Shown here: in pieces, positions 35,562-47,505 of the stretch
Numbering within the stretch: the stretch's first letter is position 1
Layout: each line of letters opens with the position of its first letter
Assembly: GCA_946811695.1 (NCBI GenBank)
Contig: OX328127.1
Coordinates: 49,801,774-49,865,773, forward strand
Source of the DNA: Gonocerus acuteangulatus
Lineage: Eukaryota > Arthropoda > Insecta > Hemiptera > Coreidae
DNA length: 64,000 nt
Reading direction: 5' to 3'
Position numbers and translations under genes: made by a program
Notes under the pieces: generated by a model
The model's input: only the letters and a program-made list of their open reading frames with translations
The model's database searches: none
What the model was told of the DNA's origin: nothing

Positions 35562-35790
35562 AAAAAAAAGGCCCACAACAGGTCACGAAGGCCCAGAGGG
35601 ACAGATAGTGTAAAGGTATCTGATTTTTTACCTTAGTACCAGGGAGATAGTGTGGTCAGAACTACTCTTCAGCCGCCTGATTTTCCAGGGGACTGCAGAA
35701 GTCTGGAAACCTGGCTACAACCCCCACATAACGACACTAGATGATAAAATATTTTCGAACTTAATGGCATCAGCAGGTAACGACTTTTTC
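35562..35790 (-). repeat. SINE family A copy
   Basis: Diverged copy with ACAGGTCACGAAGG, GAGATAGTGTGGTCAG and CCGCCTGATTTTCC; the A-run at 35562 is poly(T) in element sense. Confidence 0.75.
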
Positions 35791-36963
35791 GATAACTGGG
35801 GATCTTCAAATTTATTAGTAAGAATAGTTTGATGAGAGGTGAACAAATTGGGAATATGATATAATATATGATTCACATGTTTTGGCCTGGTTAGGATTTC
35901 TTGAAAAATATCAATGAAATTGAATTTATACAAAATTTTGCAATTTGGTTTTTACTTCAAAACTGTGATCATTCCATTTATCCATCACTGTTACTTTCTG
36001 TAAACAAGTAGAACATTAATTTTTCTGTAATCAAGTAAGCTATGGGGTAAATAATAATCCATTTATTGCTATAACTGTCCTATTTTATTGCTTTAATTCA
36101 ACCCTAGATGCTCCCATTTTACACTTGTGTACCTTGCCAATTTCTGGCTTCAGATAAACGTGATGCTATGCCATCTACCAGAAGCATTGGCTCTACATTA
36201 GATGAATGTACTTGCCAAGCTGTGATATGAAGCACCTGAGTATAAAACAGGTAAATACCTAAGATCTCAGTCTGGTGAGTAATTTATGTAAAAAATAGTT
36301 GTTTTATTTTTTATTTGTGAGCACATCTCAGAACCAGGCCCAGGACCAGATCACGGGCCCCCACTTCTCAGAGCCGGGCACCCACTTCACAGAGCCAGAC
36401 TGAAAATTCTAGTACTTTGCTATAGGACTTTGGACATTTTAAAATTATTTTCATCTTGAGTTTTGAGCAAAATGAGAATAAAAGCCGACAATCGGTGCTG
36501 CAATGGTCACTTTCAGTACTTGTAGTTTTATTACGACTCCTAATAAAATATACTATTCTTGTATGTTTTGTCGTTTAAGTACATTAAAAAAAATATAGAT
36601 CCCAGTCCAATAAATATAGGCTATGTCTATCTATATTTCTAAACCCCCTTCTTTTTAAAAGCTCATAACCTATACATGTTTTCCCAATTAGCGAGGCCCA
36701 GCCCAGGCCCCCATGGCGTCCGGGCCCGGGACAACTGTACCCGGCTGTCCCCCCCCCCCATGTGGCGGCCCTGCCCAGCATCGAAGGCGATTTGCGAAAA
36801 GTGATTTAAAATATAAAAACTGAGTAAATAGTGTTTAAAGTTTATCTTGTTTATTAGGACTCTCTAATTTTTGTAGTTATTTGTTCTCCCTAATTTATGT
36901 TTATTGTAATGTGTACATACCTCTGCTAATATAAATTCCTGTTACTCAGAATATAAAACAAAC
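35791..36963. other. Dynein intron with GC-rich island
   Basis: No gene recognised. 36330-36410 and 36680-36780 are G/C-rich (AGCCGGGCAC, CCCAGGCCCCCATGG). A run of nine C lies at about 36750. Confidence 0.4.
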
Positions 36964-37133
36964 CTTGCCACTGAGTCAGCCCAACGAACATTTTCTGAAG
37001 CTAGTCCACCAATGAGCCTATTTGCTAATTGAATAGTAGACGTAGTTGCATCTGCTTCCTGTTGACATTTCAACTTTTCAGCAGTAGCTTTTTCAAAGTC
37101 CTGAGTTAACTGACTTAATTTTTCTTCCAAAGA
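36964..37133 (-). CDS. Dynein heavy chain exon 8 (end of stalk, toward AAA5)
   Basis: Begins SLEEKLSQLTQDFEKATAEK and includes TIQLANRLIGGLASENVRWA, both strongly conserved. Acceptor TTGCAG, donor GTTTGT, phase 2 out. ORF sequence upstream of the acceptor is intron read-through. Confidence 0.93.
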
Positions 37134-38063
37134 CTGCAACAATGTTTCCAAACTAAATATATGTCTTAGCTTAATTGAGTTCATACGTATAGCTTATTAT
37201 TTTGTTACAGATAAGTGTGAAGGATTCCTTTGAAACTAAATACTAATAGGATTCAGAATCTATCGAATATGCAAATCTGAGCAAACTAGAGAACACACAT
37301 TGTTGGAGTAATATATATAAAAATGGCCTTATTTGATACTTTTTTTAAGGCATTAAAGGCTATTCTAAGGTTAGAGTTGTGACAATTTGCAACAAGCCGA
37401 ATCGTCCACAATCCAAGAGCAAAGTCTCGAATCAGAAAAACGAGATTTTGCATATTTGATAGTTTGACATGGTAGGGACGATGTGTCCTGACAAACAAAA
37501 GTATGTATACAGTATTGGGATAACATTTATTATTTAATTTTTCTGTTGTGCGGGAATGTTGTAATAGACATTAATTGTTGGAGGTGTTCTAATATAGTTT
37601 GTGTGAGTTTACTGTCGAGCGATAGAAGTTCATGATTATCGTTGGGTATGACTACGTTGTCTACATACTGTCAATATGTGTTTTTCAGTAAGTGTTGTGA
37701 TACAGTTTTTACAAACTGGTCTGCCCATTCTGTCAATGTGGTCATTAAGTTTCAGGAAAGCCAATTGAATGCACAATCTAGTTAATATTATTTGATCTTA
37801 TCTTTTTAGGGTACTTTTATTGGCCAAGCAAGGTTTAATAGTTGGCTTTATTGTCCTTAAATTGTTGTCAGTTTGTTTCTAGTATCTTTACCAGTCAGTT
37901 AGTACTTGTTTTTGTAGAGTCATGCATAGTACATCATGTGTCATTCTGACTATGAAAAGTGAGCTCTTCATGAAATATTCATGTAGTCATATCTATGTAA
38001 TCTGTTTATTATGTGGGGTCTGTATTATATGAGTATTTGTGCTATCAATGGGTGATTATTGTG
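37134..38063. other. Dynein intron left of the gypsy provirus, nothing recognised
   Basis: AT-rich. The unspliced extension of exon 8 ends near 37184. Confidence 0.5.
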
Positions 38064-38117
38064 TGTTCTGTAATAAGTACAAGCTTAAGCACCATGAATG
38101 AATAGCTTTATTTATCA

Positions 38118-39716
38118 CTAGCTGACCCGGCCAACTTCGTACCACCTAACAGTCGATTCTTTAATTTTTTTTGTTAATACTTATTCTGCTATTTGGGACA
38201 CCGGGTCAGCTAGTACGATAAAAAAAAAAAAGAAAAAAGAAACTTAATAAGTCAACAATTACATTATGTCAAAAAATAAAAATTATAAAACACTTAAAAT
38301 TTGTTTAATAGTCACTAAAAAATCACAATGAAAATTACAATATCAGATTTCTTATTATGATACATACTTATTATATTTCATTTTATTTTTTCTTATCCTA
38401 AATTAAGTTTCATTTTTATTGTAGTACTTTATGGTACACAATATTTTTTGTTTGATTACATGGCGCATAAACAAACAGAGCAGATGGTTTTCCAACACGG
38501 TAACAGGCAACATGCAATTGACCATGCGAGAAACATGGGTTTTCTAGATTAATACCACAAACACTTAATGACTGCCCCTGGGATTTGTTTATAGGCAAAC
38601 TGAGTTCATAGGTCCAAAAGCAACACAGCTGTAGGCACTGTAATTAATTGACAGCAGCTCGATTCAAACTTACACCATTATTAGTCGAATGTCTTTTCTT
38701 CACGGGTCTGTCTTAACCGAATTCATTCACGTTCATTGCGATCTTCACGTTCCTGGGCAGTACAATTAGATTGATAATTAATGTGATGCGTTGCATTTCG
38801 GGTTCTTCTGCCTAAATTTGTCCGCCGCTTTATATGAGGCGTATTTAGTAAGACACAAACACACAACACTTTTGTAATATTATAGATGCACAAGAAAGAG
38901 ACGTTTACATTTCAAGTGACATATTACAACAGACAATTTACATTTTACCATAGACAATTAGTTTTTGAGTAACGTTACCATTGTATAAATATACGATGGT
39001 ATATTTCCCTTCCACTAACACTTAAACTTTATGGTATGGTATTAAAGTTCAAATTGACCTTTAAGTATTATTATGAATCTTTTGTATGGGAATATAGAAA
39101 AATGTTTTTTTTTTTACTTCGCTAACGCAAATATAAATTAATTGAAATTGCATTATTAACATGTGATTCTATTGTCCCCTAGTGATTACGTGTTCTTATT
39201 TATTTAAATTTTAACGTCCATTATTATTAAATATCAATTTTAGGACGGGTTATCTATAGGTTACCACCCTTTCTAGCCAGGATAGGGCTGATTCCTTTCC
39301 TTTTTTCTAAAGAAAAGCCACCACCCTATAGTGGGAATTGAACCCACAACCCTTGGCACGGAGTGTTAAGTTCTCAAGCCTTAACACTCACGGCCACCGG
39401 GCCTCCATATGTTCTTATTATTACTCTTATAGTGAATTTTTGCTTATACACAAATAACCTAATACGTTAACTGTTAAAAATATTATAATTGAGAACGCAT
39501 GTTTTATTGAAAAATGAATTTGCGTTAACAAAGTAGAAAAGACCCGAAAAGTGTTGTTTTTTGACTTTTTCAGGCAATTTTTAAAATTTTTCTCTCCGTA
39601 AGAACCATCCTCATACTTCAAGGAATATTATAAAAAAAGAATTAGCAAAATCGATTCAGTTGTTCTTGAGATTTTCGTTTAGCAACACATTTAGCGATTC
39701 ATTTTTATATAATAGA
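38118..39716 (-). mobile_element. Helitron A, internally deleted
   Basis: On the minus strand it begins TCTATTATATAAAAATGAAT and ends CCGGGTCAGCTAG, inserted between A and T of the gypsy LTR. A helicase C-terminal remnant on the minus strand, near 38416-38598, reads INKSQGQSLSVCGINLENPC and FSHGQLHVACYRVGKPSALF. N-terminal remnants lie near 38650-38830. Same layout as Helitron B. Carries a SINE at 39242-39407. Confidence 0.93.
39242..39407 (-). repeat. tRNA-derived SINE family C
   Basis: Minus strand reads GGCCCGGTGGCCGTGAGTG, then GTGGGTTCAATTCCCAC, with a long variable-arm-like stretch resembling a class II (Leu/Ser-type) tRNA. The sister copy is at 50240-50410. Confidence 0.8.
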
Positions 39717-39796
39717 TATCCAATTAGATTAACCTTTAGAACCACCTGTTAACCAGGTTAGTTCTATATATGTATTAAGACTAGCCAACCATTACA

Positions 39797-40942
39797 CCCT
39801 TTCTTCTCTCAAAGTTTGAGACAGCTTGGCTGTCTGACTCTCCTTCCACTCCTAGTCCTAACTCCCTCTTCTCTTCCTCCATCATCCTGTCTTCCATTCC
39901 CTTCTTCCTGGTTCTCCTTCTCTTCTGCTCTTCTTTGTACCTCTTTAGATCCACTATTTGCATCAATTTTTTCGCTCCTTTCCACGGGATCTTTCTGTCT
40001 CGGCCGATCTGAACTAGAAAATCTGGATTCACAGGGTACAATGAATTACCCGGTTTCTCCTAATAATTCACCCAGATACATCTATAAGATACTCCCTTTC
40101 ATTAAGGGAATGGTCTAAAATGGTCCCATATTTCTTTAAATTTTTCCCCCATACCTTCTCACGTTTCCTTAAGTGTCAAAGGTTATAGGCTTGATGTCTC
40201 TTATCGAAATTTTCCTTCTGGCGGGCTTTTGAATTCTCCCACCATTTTCTATACCAGTCCAAATCTGGCCAAGCGGGGATCAATTGTTCCTCTATAATTG
40301 GTAAGTTTGTCCTTATCCTCCGCCCAAATAAAAGCTGAGCAGGACTAAATCCACACTCCAGCAGTGTTGATCAATATGCTAATAGACCATCGCTGAAATC
40401 GTTATTCTTTTTAAGAATATCTTTAGCGATCCGTACAGCCTGTTCTGCCTGACCATTCGAAGACGGATACTTTGGGTTTGATGTAATTATTTCAAAGTTA
40501 TAGTCCTTTGCAAAATTGTTTAGTTCCTTGCTGTTGAAAGGGCTATTTTCTGCTCTAACTGTAGATGGAATACCATGTCGAGAAAATATTACTTTGAAGG
40601 CTCCTATAATGGCACTAGAATCAGTTCTACTCAACTGTAATAATTCTTTGTATTTCGAGAAATAGTCTTGCATAACAAGGTAGTTTTTACCTTTGAAGTT
40701 CAAAAGGTCAACCTCAACTTTTTCCCATGGTCTCTTAGGCATATCCCTTGGTATCAGTGGCTCACAAAGATTGACGGAATTTTCAATACACGCTAAACGG
40801 TAAACAGTTTTCTATCTATTTCCTCATGTCTACCGTAATTCCGGGCCACCACACAGTGTTCTGTGGACTTCTTTTCTCTGAGATTTTGACACAAAAACTC
40901 TATTATTGTACAGAAATAACCCCTCTTGGTAGACTAAAAATC
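39797..40942 (-). pseudogene. gypsy integrase and C-terminal tail
   Basis: Integrase core at 40371-40742: first Asp in KVEVDLLNF; second catalytic position is Glu in RAENSPF where the family has Asp; third Glu in SNGQAEQAV. Downstream (40370 to 39797) the frame continues with stops through SPAQLLFGRRIRTNLP and a basic tail rich in Lys, Arg and Glu. A stop near 40371 and others break it. Confidence 0.88.
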
Positions 40943-40954
40943 CTCTCTAGCGTC

Positions 40955-42600
40955 ACCTAGCTCTTTACGAATGTTGGATTCAGTACATCAAGGCGGAATC
41001 AGAATTGCTACTGGTGCCTTTCGTTCTAGCCCAGTACTAAGCTTATGTGCAGACTCCGGAGAGCCACCTCTAAATTTTAGGGAAGATCAGCTAACTCTAA
41101 AATATTACATTTCTATCTTGGCTTCCTCATTCCACCCCTTAAATCAACAATTCAATAATTTCTTAAATCCATTGCACCACAGAAGTAAAAGAAAACATTT
41201 TATAATAAGATCCCTGCTCATAAAAGAAAATCTCAAGATAGAAACGATAAACTTAATGAAAGAATCTTACTCAGTGAATCCCCCTTGGGAATTGCCCCCA
41301 CTCCGTATCAACTTATCCTTTTCCAAATTCATTAAAAAACACACAACCCCAATACTCTTCAGAACCAAATTCACACGGATGTGTAACACTCTCCCAGCAG
41401 ATAGCCATGTATATACAGACGGATCCAAAACAAATGATGGAGTAGGGGCTGCATATCTTTATGGCTCTCAGTCCTGTCAGTTTACTTTAGATCCAGCATG
41501 CTCAATTTATACAGCCGAACTAGTTGCTTTACTTAAATCTCTGTCCATCGTAATTCCCGAGGGAAACGCCCTTTCCATATTTTCCGACTCCCTTTCAGTT
41601 TTATTTTCATTAACTGATCCATTTTCCACTCATCCTATTATTGCCGATATTTTCACCGCCGTATATAATCTCCAGCAAAAGAAATGCCTAACTAGCTTCT
41701 CTTGGATTCCGAGCCACTGTGGCATTCCAGGCAACGAGAGAGTCGACGAATTAGCTAAGAGTGGTGTAAAGGAAGGAGTACATTATCCATTCATTCCATG
41801 GTCCGATGTTTTAGCTCAAGTAAAAGACGGAATCTGGCTTCAGTGGGAAAGAACATGGAGGGAAACTTCTGATAACAAACTAAGGGAAATAAAGGGAACC
41901 CCCAGGACTTGGAGATCTTGGGTTTGTCCAACCAGAAGGAAAGAGATTGTGTTAGCCAGGTTGCGAATAGGGCATACAAGGCTTACACACTCTTACCTCA
42001 TGTCTAAAGATGAACCACCCAACTTTATAAGCTGTGGAGTCCTCCTCACGGTGAAGCACATACTTACAGAGTGCTTAGCATACCAATCTGAAAGGAATCG
42101 GTTCAAAATTGATGGCACCTTAGACGAAATTCTAGGGGATTATCCAGAAAAAATCATTAACCTGTTTAAATTCCTAGAGGCTACAAATTTAACAGACAAA
42201 ATTTAACATAAAACTGTATTTTGCTGATACAGAATATTCTAACAAAATACAGTTAACGAAATAATAAAGGCGTTCTTGTGTTTCGATACTACTAATATAA
42301 CCGCATCTAGAAATTAATGTTATTCTCAACAGCTATTTTTATTTTAACCTGTCACTCTATATAAAATCTTTTATTTATTTATTTATTTTATTTTTTAATG
42401 ATTATTTAATATTTCGTTTTTTTTAATATTATTTAATTTTTATTCTAATATCAATTTATAGTAATTGTAAATGTCTCCATATTGCAACAAACAACAACAT
42501 CAATAACTATTAAATGACAACTTTAATACGTTAAGTACCCTCTTGGGTCTTACTTTCACAGGGTGACCATGACCCATTGTGGTTTATATTGCCCTTAATA

Positions 42601-42638
<38 letters not shown>
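40955..42638 (+). mobile_element. LINE insertion copy 3 (5'-truncated) in the gypsy element
   Basis: 5'-truncated non-LTR element in opposite orientation to gypsy, separating its RNase H and integrase regions. Ends in a run of about 38 A at 42601-42638. Beyond that gypsy coding resumes. No clear target duplication was found. Confidence 0.82.
40971..42206 (+). CDS. LINE ORF2 C-terminal fragment with RNase H
   Basis: A 411-residue intact open frame, the best preserved of three related copies. It starts in the post-RT region (LDSVHQGGIRIATGAFRSSP). RNase H domain is at about residues 140-270: HVYTDGSK, IYTAELVALL, IFSDSLS, and SWIPSHCGIPGNERVDELAK, so all catalytic acids and the His are present. 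C-terminal Cys/His segment: CGVLLTVKHILTEC, with the first Cys pair incomplete (FISCG). The RT domain is absent, so it cannot retrotranspose alone. I/jockey-like LINE. Confidence 0.88.
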   Translation: MLDSVHQGGIRIATGAFRSSPVLSLCADSGEPPLNFREDQLTLKYYISILASSFHPLNQQFNNFLNPLHHRSKRKHFIIRSLLIKENLKIETINLMKESYSVNPPWELPPLRINLSFSKFIKKHTTPILFRTKFTRMCNTLPADSHVYTDGSKTNDGVGAAYLYGSQSCQFTLDPACSIYTAELVALLKSLSIVIPEGNALSIFSDSLSVLFSLTDPFSTHPIIADIFTAVYNLQQKKCLTSFSWIPSHCGIPGNERVDELAKSGVKEGVHYPFIPWSDVLAQVKDGIWLQWERTWRETSDNKLREIKGTPRTWRSWVCPTRRKEIVLARLRIGHTRLTHSYLMSKDEPPNFISCGVLLTVKHILTECLAYQSERNRFKIDGTLDEILGDYPEKIINLFKFLEATNLTDKI

Positions 42639-42641
<3 letters not shown>

Positions 42642-43738
42642 GCTATTCTCTAATCTAGTCCAGTCACCGGAGAGTATCGCTTCTTTTAGAAGTTGGCTCA
42701 CTGCATCTTCTTCTTGCGCTTTAATGAGTTTCTTGAGTCTTGAATCCCTAATTCGTGAAGACGAAACAAGTTCTGAAATATGAAGCTCGATTTCGTCCAG
42801 GACATCTTTATCCCCAGGCCCTTCTAACGGATTTCTAGAAAGCAAATCAGGAGTCATAAATTCTTTTCCTTTTATATATTGAACACGAAAGGTAAATGGT
42901 AATAACCTTATATTAAATCTCTGCAATCATGCCGACAAGCTTGCAATAGTTTTCTTACCTAGAATTTCAACCAGAGGTTTGTGGTCTGTCAACAAATCAA
43001 ATTTCATTCCTAAAATGAACTGCGAGAACCTTTCGCAGGCACAAGTTAGTGCTAAAGCTTCCTTTTCAATTTGAGCATATCGCATCTCGATTGGACTTAA
43101 AGTTCGCGATATAACTGGCAGCCAGTCCTTAGCAAACTTCTGTTCCAGAGTTCCCCCGATTCCAAAGCTGGATGCATCAGCGCAAACATGTGTTTCCCTC
43201 TGTGGGTCAAATGTCGCTAAAGAGACGCACTCACTAACAAGAGGTTTTAATTTATTAAAATTTGCATCGTGTATGTTGGTCCACATCCAAGTATTTTTGC
43301 TACTCAATAATTCTCCCAAGGGTTTGGCATGATTGGAAAGGTGAGGGATGAATTTCATCAAATAATTAATCATACATAGAAAAGACCTTAAGTCTTTCTG
43401 ATCCTTCGGCGTTGGCATTGATGAGATTGCTTTAACCTTTTCTGGATCTGGTTTGATGCTGCCATTTTCCAAAACATGTCCTAGAAAGTTTAGTTTATTA
43501 ACTTTAAAAATACATTTTTCTCTATTAAGTGTGATCCCAAACTCTTCTAGGCGATGTAAAAACTTGGTGAACCTATTATCATGTACAGCTTCAGCTTCAC
43601 CATAAACCAGAAAATCGTCCGCTAAGTTAATAACACCTTCTAGGCCCTCAATTGCCTCAGACATTCTCCTTTGAAAGTGTTAAGGAGCAGATGATATACC
43701 AAATGGTAAACGTTTAAAATAATACTTTCCAAATGCAT
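42639..43738 (-). pseudogene. gypsy reverse transcriptase C-terminal half and RNase H
   Basis: RT motif NLADDFLVYG (the family's xxDD box), FGITLNREKCIFKVNKLNFL, and FLGHVLENGSI. Then the RNase H-like THVCADASSFGIGGTLEQ and LTDHKPLVEILGKK, and from 42926 FNIRLLPFTFRVQYIKGKEF. A stop lies just upstream of the MSEAIEGLEG segment, and a frameshift or stop lies near 42926. Confidence 0.92.
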
Positions 43739-44119
43739 GGTGTCTACTACTTTTGTGAAGGCCAATTTCGGGACTTTTTCGTGACATTTTAATAATTTGA
43801 AAAGCAAATTTCATGCTCATTAAAAAGAAAATAATTTCAATCAAAATGAAAAAGCCTTAACTATTGGCTTAAAATTGGCCCTTTGTATAGAATTTCAATA
43901 TTTAAGTCTGTATATATTTAAAAAATGAATAATTGATTTGTAAATGCATACAAAACTACGACAATTACGAATGTGCCGAAGTACCGGGATTACGTTACAC
44001 TCCGGTAAAAACCAAAATTTCGTGACTTGCCTTCAAAATTCATGACTTTTTCGTGATTTTCATGCCCTATTTTCAATTTTGTGACATTTTCATGACTTTT
44101 TCGTGCAGTAGACACCCTG
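43739..44119. mobile_element. hAT-type MITE in the gypsy RT
   Basis: TIRs GGTGTCTACT and AGTAGACACCCTG; flanking 8-bp sequences AAATGCAT (43731-43738) and AAATGGCG (44120-44127), an imperfect duplication. Removing it restores continuity between the two RT halves. Interior is AT-rich with repeated GTGAC/TCGTGA and CATGACTTTTTCGTG units. Confidence 0.82.
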
Positions 44120-44548
44120 AAATGGCGTGATAAATGTAGCCAACTTTTGACTTTTTTCGTCCAATCTGCCAGAAACTGCTATTGGCATCTAATTTAGAAA
44201 GAAATTTGGCAGAATTAAGCTTACACAGTAATTCATCATCAGACGGTAATATTACTTTTTCTCGTACAACGGATTTGGTTAATTCAGTAATGTCTACACA
44301 AAGCCGTATCGTGCCGTTTTTCTTAGGTACAACTACTATTGGCGAGCACCATTCTGTTGCTGCCGAAATAGGAACGATGATGTTTGACTTGACCATTCGG
44401 TCTAATTCAATTTGCAATTTCCTCTTTAGAGGAATTGGAACTCGCCGGGGACATGAAACAGAGAAAGGTTTAGCATTTGGAGCAAGCCTGATTAAATATG
44501 GGTCACCTTTGACTTCCCCAAGGCTTTGAAAAACTTTTGGAAATTCAT
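44120..44548 (-). pseudogene. gypsy reverse transcriptase N-terminal half
   Basis: Encodes ELDRMVKSNIIVPISAATEW, then SPIVVVPKKNGTIRLCVDI and FLSKLDANSSFWQI, the classic fingers and palm motifs with the first catalytic Asp (KLDANSSFWQ). Confidence 0.92.
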
Positions 44549-45223
44549 TTAAAATCTTATAATCATTTCGATTATTTCGTGCTTCAGCAGTTTAAAAGTT
44601 GCTATCGCAGCCTTCCCTAAAAGTGGTTCTTTTTGTCCTTTTACAACAGACACAGTTTCTGTATGGTCTACTCCTTTTTTAGACATTACAACTTTAACTT
44701 TACCAAGCACTTTTAGTTGGCTACTGCCTGCCCCATGAAGCTTTCTAGACGTTTTGTGCATCTCCAAACACAGTTGATCGACCATATTTGGACCACAGAT
44801 GTAGACGTCAGCTCCTGAATCGATCTTGAATCTGACGTCCTTCCCGTTGACTCTTACATTTGTATAAAATAAATCATCTACCTGAGATGTTGATGTAAAA
44901 TGAACGACTCCAAGACTGCCGCAGCTGGAACTGGAACTCCTTCTGTCCACTTCGTTGACCTTCTTCCTGGAAAGACGACAGGCTGACTTCCAATGGCCCC
45001 GCATCTTGCATGAAAAGCAAATAGAGTCCTTGGCTGGACATTTCTGACGATGCTCATTGTTGTAAGCTGCTCCGCATCTGTAACAAGATCTATGAAAATC
45101 TTTTCTTTGACTCTTAATCCTTTTTGGTCCCTTAGAATGACGGAGCTCTTTATTACAATATTTCCTAGAAACAGCATCACACTCTACGATTCCAGGATTG
45201 TTATTTGATTGGCCACGGATCAT
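44549..45223 (-). pseudogene. gypsy gag zinc knuckles and protease
   Basis: Two zinc knuckles: CYRCGAAYNNEHRQKC (irregular spacing) and CFSCKMRGHWKSAC (CX2CX4HX4C). Then aspartic protease with FKIDSGADVYICG. The 225-residue frame is open and continues the gag reading from the right. Confidence 0.92.
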
Positions 45224-45377
45224 GTCTTGTTGTGACTATGACAGAAGCTAAACGGATTCGTTCAACAGCATCTTTTATCTTTAACTCTCGACGTAACTGT
45301 AGTTCAGTAGAAAGATTTCTATCGGCTAGGCCAGTTACTAATTATAATAATAACAAGTCTTTTCCAAAATTACAATG

Positions 45378-45652
45378 TTAACACGTCCAGTCACATTGGG
45401 CTGCTAATTTATATAAGTATTGTATATAATTGTCTATCTGTTCAGTCGGTGCCTGTGTTCTCAAAAGAAATTTTGAACGTTCGTAAAATAAGTTTTTTCT
45501 TAACCTGAAATGATCATCAATATGTTTTTTCACCTGGGCATAAGTGTTTCTTTTATCCGGAGGTAAACCGATAGAGGTTAGAAATTCATCTCCCTCCAAA
45601 CCCAAAGAATAAATCAAAAAAATAATCTGTTGGCATTCAACTTTGTTACTTA
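45378..45652 (-). pseudogene. gypsy gag fragment
   Basis: Reads VSNKVECQQIIFLIYSLGLE, then FLTSIGLPPDKRNTYAQVKK and LYKLAAQCDW, typical gag capsid-like sequence. It is interrupted on the right by the palindromic element; the first gag residues (FEEIEGTIGFEVKPPEEFNF) lie at 47344-47485. Confidence 0.88.
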
Positions 45653-47343
45653 CAAGGGGAGTATACAGCGATGAGGTCACCGATCTGGACCAATTTTTTT
45701 CTGGTGATTCTACATCGAAAAATAGTCGACACGGGTCCGAGCGTTCCGTCCAATGCGCCTTAGGAGCCGATAAATAAAATAAAATAGGTTGAAAGTGCTT
45801 TATTTTTTATATCGAGTTTAGAATATGATATCGACATGATTCTTTCACCAATTCATTTGTTTTTTAGAGTAGATGAAAAGAAAAATATAATCGGTAAAGA
45901 ATAATTTACATTTCGTCAAATATATTCAAAAATATGCTTACGTTTTGAAGTAAACTAGTATTATCGATTTTTTTACACAAAAAATAATAGCAGATTTGAA
46001 ATCAGCACCCCAAAAAACCCTAATGTGGTGAATAAAAAAAAAATGATTTTTCCAAGTCTGGAAGAGACTCAAAATTTGTAAGCGAAAAAGTAATGTAACG
46101 TTTTGAAATTCAATATCTCCCCTTGAGATAATCCGATTTTTACGTAATTGAAATCTTTCAAAAGAAGAAAGACTCCTTTTTCTAAACATATAAATGACTA
46201 TTGTATTATCTCAAAAGGTACTTGCAAAAAAGGGTTCTCAAAATAAAAATATAATGTATACTTTTTTGCATATAACGTCAAACCCAGAGTACGTAGAAAC
46301 ACCCCGATTGAAGAGAAATGTGTCAAATTAGGGCCTTTATCGACCCTCCAAGTTTGGTTTGAATCGGGTAAATATTCTTTGAAATTTGGCCGGATTGTTG
46401 AATCTTTAACAAAATTTTAAGGGTCCCTCCTTAGCGAAATTTAAAATACATTTTTTTATATTTTTGTAATATTCCCAAAATTTGAATTTAGGGGTTTTTC
46501 ACTGTGCTAAAAACGAATCTGGCGTCCGTTTTTAAATAAAAATTTTTTTTACATACTGGACTCTAGAAAATATTCCATATACCTACATTTAAAAAGTTAT
46601 CGATTATAAAAAAAAAATTTGATTTAAAAACGGATGCCAGATTCGTTTTTAGCACAGTGAAAAACCCCTAAATTCAAATTTTGGGAATATTACAAAAATA
46701 TTAAAAAATGTATTTAAAATTTTGCTAAGGGGGGACCCTTAACATTTGGTTAAAGATTCAACAATCCAGCCAAATTTCAAAGAATATTTACCCGATTCAA
46801 ACCAAACTTGGAGGGTCGATAAAGGCCCTAATTTCAATGACGTAAAAATCGGATTATCTCAAGAGGAGATATTGAATTTCAAAACATCACATTACTTTTT
46901 CGCTTACAAATATTTAGCCTCTTCCAGACTGGGAAAAATCATTATTTTTTGTTTTTAATGATATTCACTACATTAGGGTTTTTTGGGTTACTGATTTTAA
47001 ATCTGCTATTATTTTTGGTGTAAAAAAATGTATAATACTAGTTTACTTGAAAACGTAAGCATATTTTTGAATATATTTGACGAAATATAAATTATTCTTT
47101 ACCGATTATATTTTTCATTTAATCTACTCTAAAAAGCAAATGAATTGGTGAAAGAATCATGTCGATATCATTTTCTAAACTCGATATAAAAAATAAAGCA
47201 CTTCCAACCTATTTTATTTTATTTCTCAGCTCCTAAGGCGCATTGGACGGAACGCTCAGACACGTGTCAACTATTTTTCGATGTAGAATCACCAGAAAAA
47301 AATTCGTCCAGATCGGTGACCCCATCGCTGTATACTCCCCTTG
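45653..47343. mobile_element. 1.7-kb palindromic element with TTA duplication
   Basis: Ends CAAGGGGAGTATACAGCG on both sides, flanked by TTA (45650-45652 and 47344-47346). Arms of about 800 bp mirror each other around about 46575, leaving a short loop. The right arm lacks about 160 bp present in the left (around 46160-46330). No transposase. A TTA/TAA duplication would fit PIF/Harbinger, but the ends do not prove it. Sits in the gypsy gag. Confidence 0.88.
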
Positions 47344-47485
47344 TTAGACTGCTTGCTGACCTCTAATCTTCAAACCTTCGTATCCATTGCAGGCATTTCA
47401 AAGAATCTTGGAAGTTAAATTCTTCAGGAGGCTTAACTTCAAAGCCAATAGTTCCTTCAATTTCTTCAAATGCATTCATTTTTTT
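47344..47485 (-). pseudogene. gypsy gag N-terminus
   Basis: Starts with Met at 47479-47481, just inside the primer-binding site, and reads NAFEEIEGTIGFEVKPPEEF then stops near the palindromic insertion. Confidence 0.8.
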
Positions 47486-47505
47486 TTAATTTACCGCTGC
47501 CACCA

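Larger units (their letters stand above)
38069..39796 (-). repeat. 3' LTR of the gypsy element, split by a Helitron
   Basis: Its two halves (38069-38117 and 39717-39796) together match the intact 128-bp LTR at 47506-47633. The intact LTR shows the empty site (TTTATCA next to TATGCAATTAG). Confidence 0.93.

Noticed and set aside
37134..37184. Extension of dynein exon 8 to the upstream Met at 37184
   Set aside because: A TTGCAG acceptor at 37134-37139 gives the length and phase expected from the family; the extra residues do not match.
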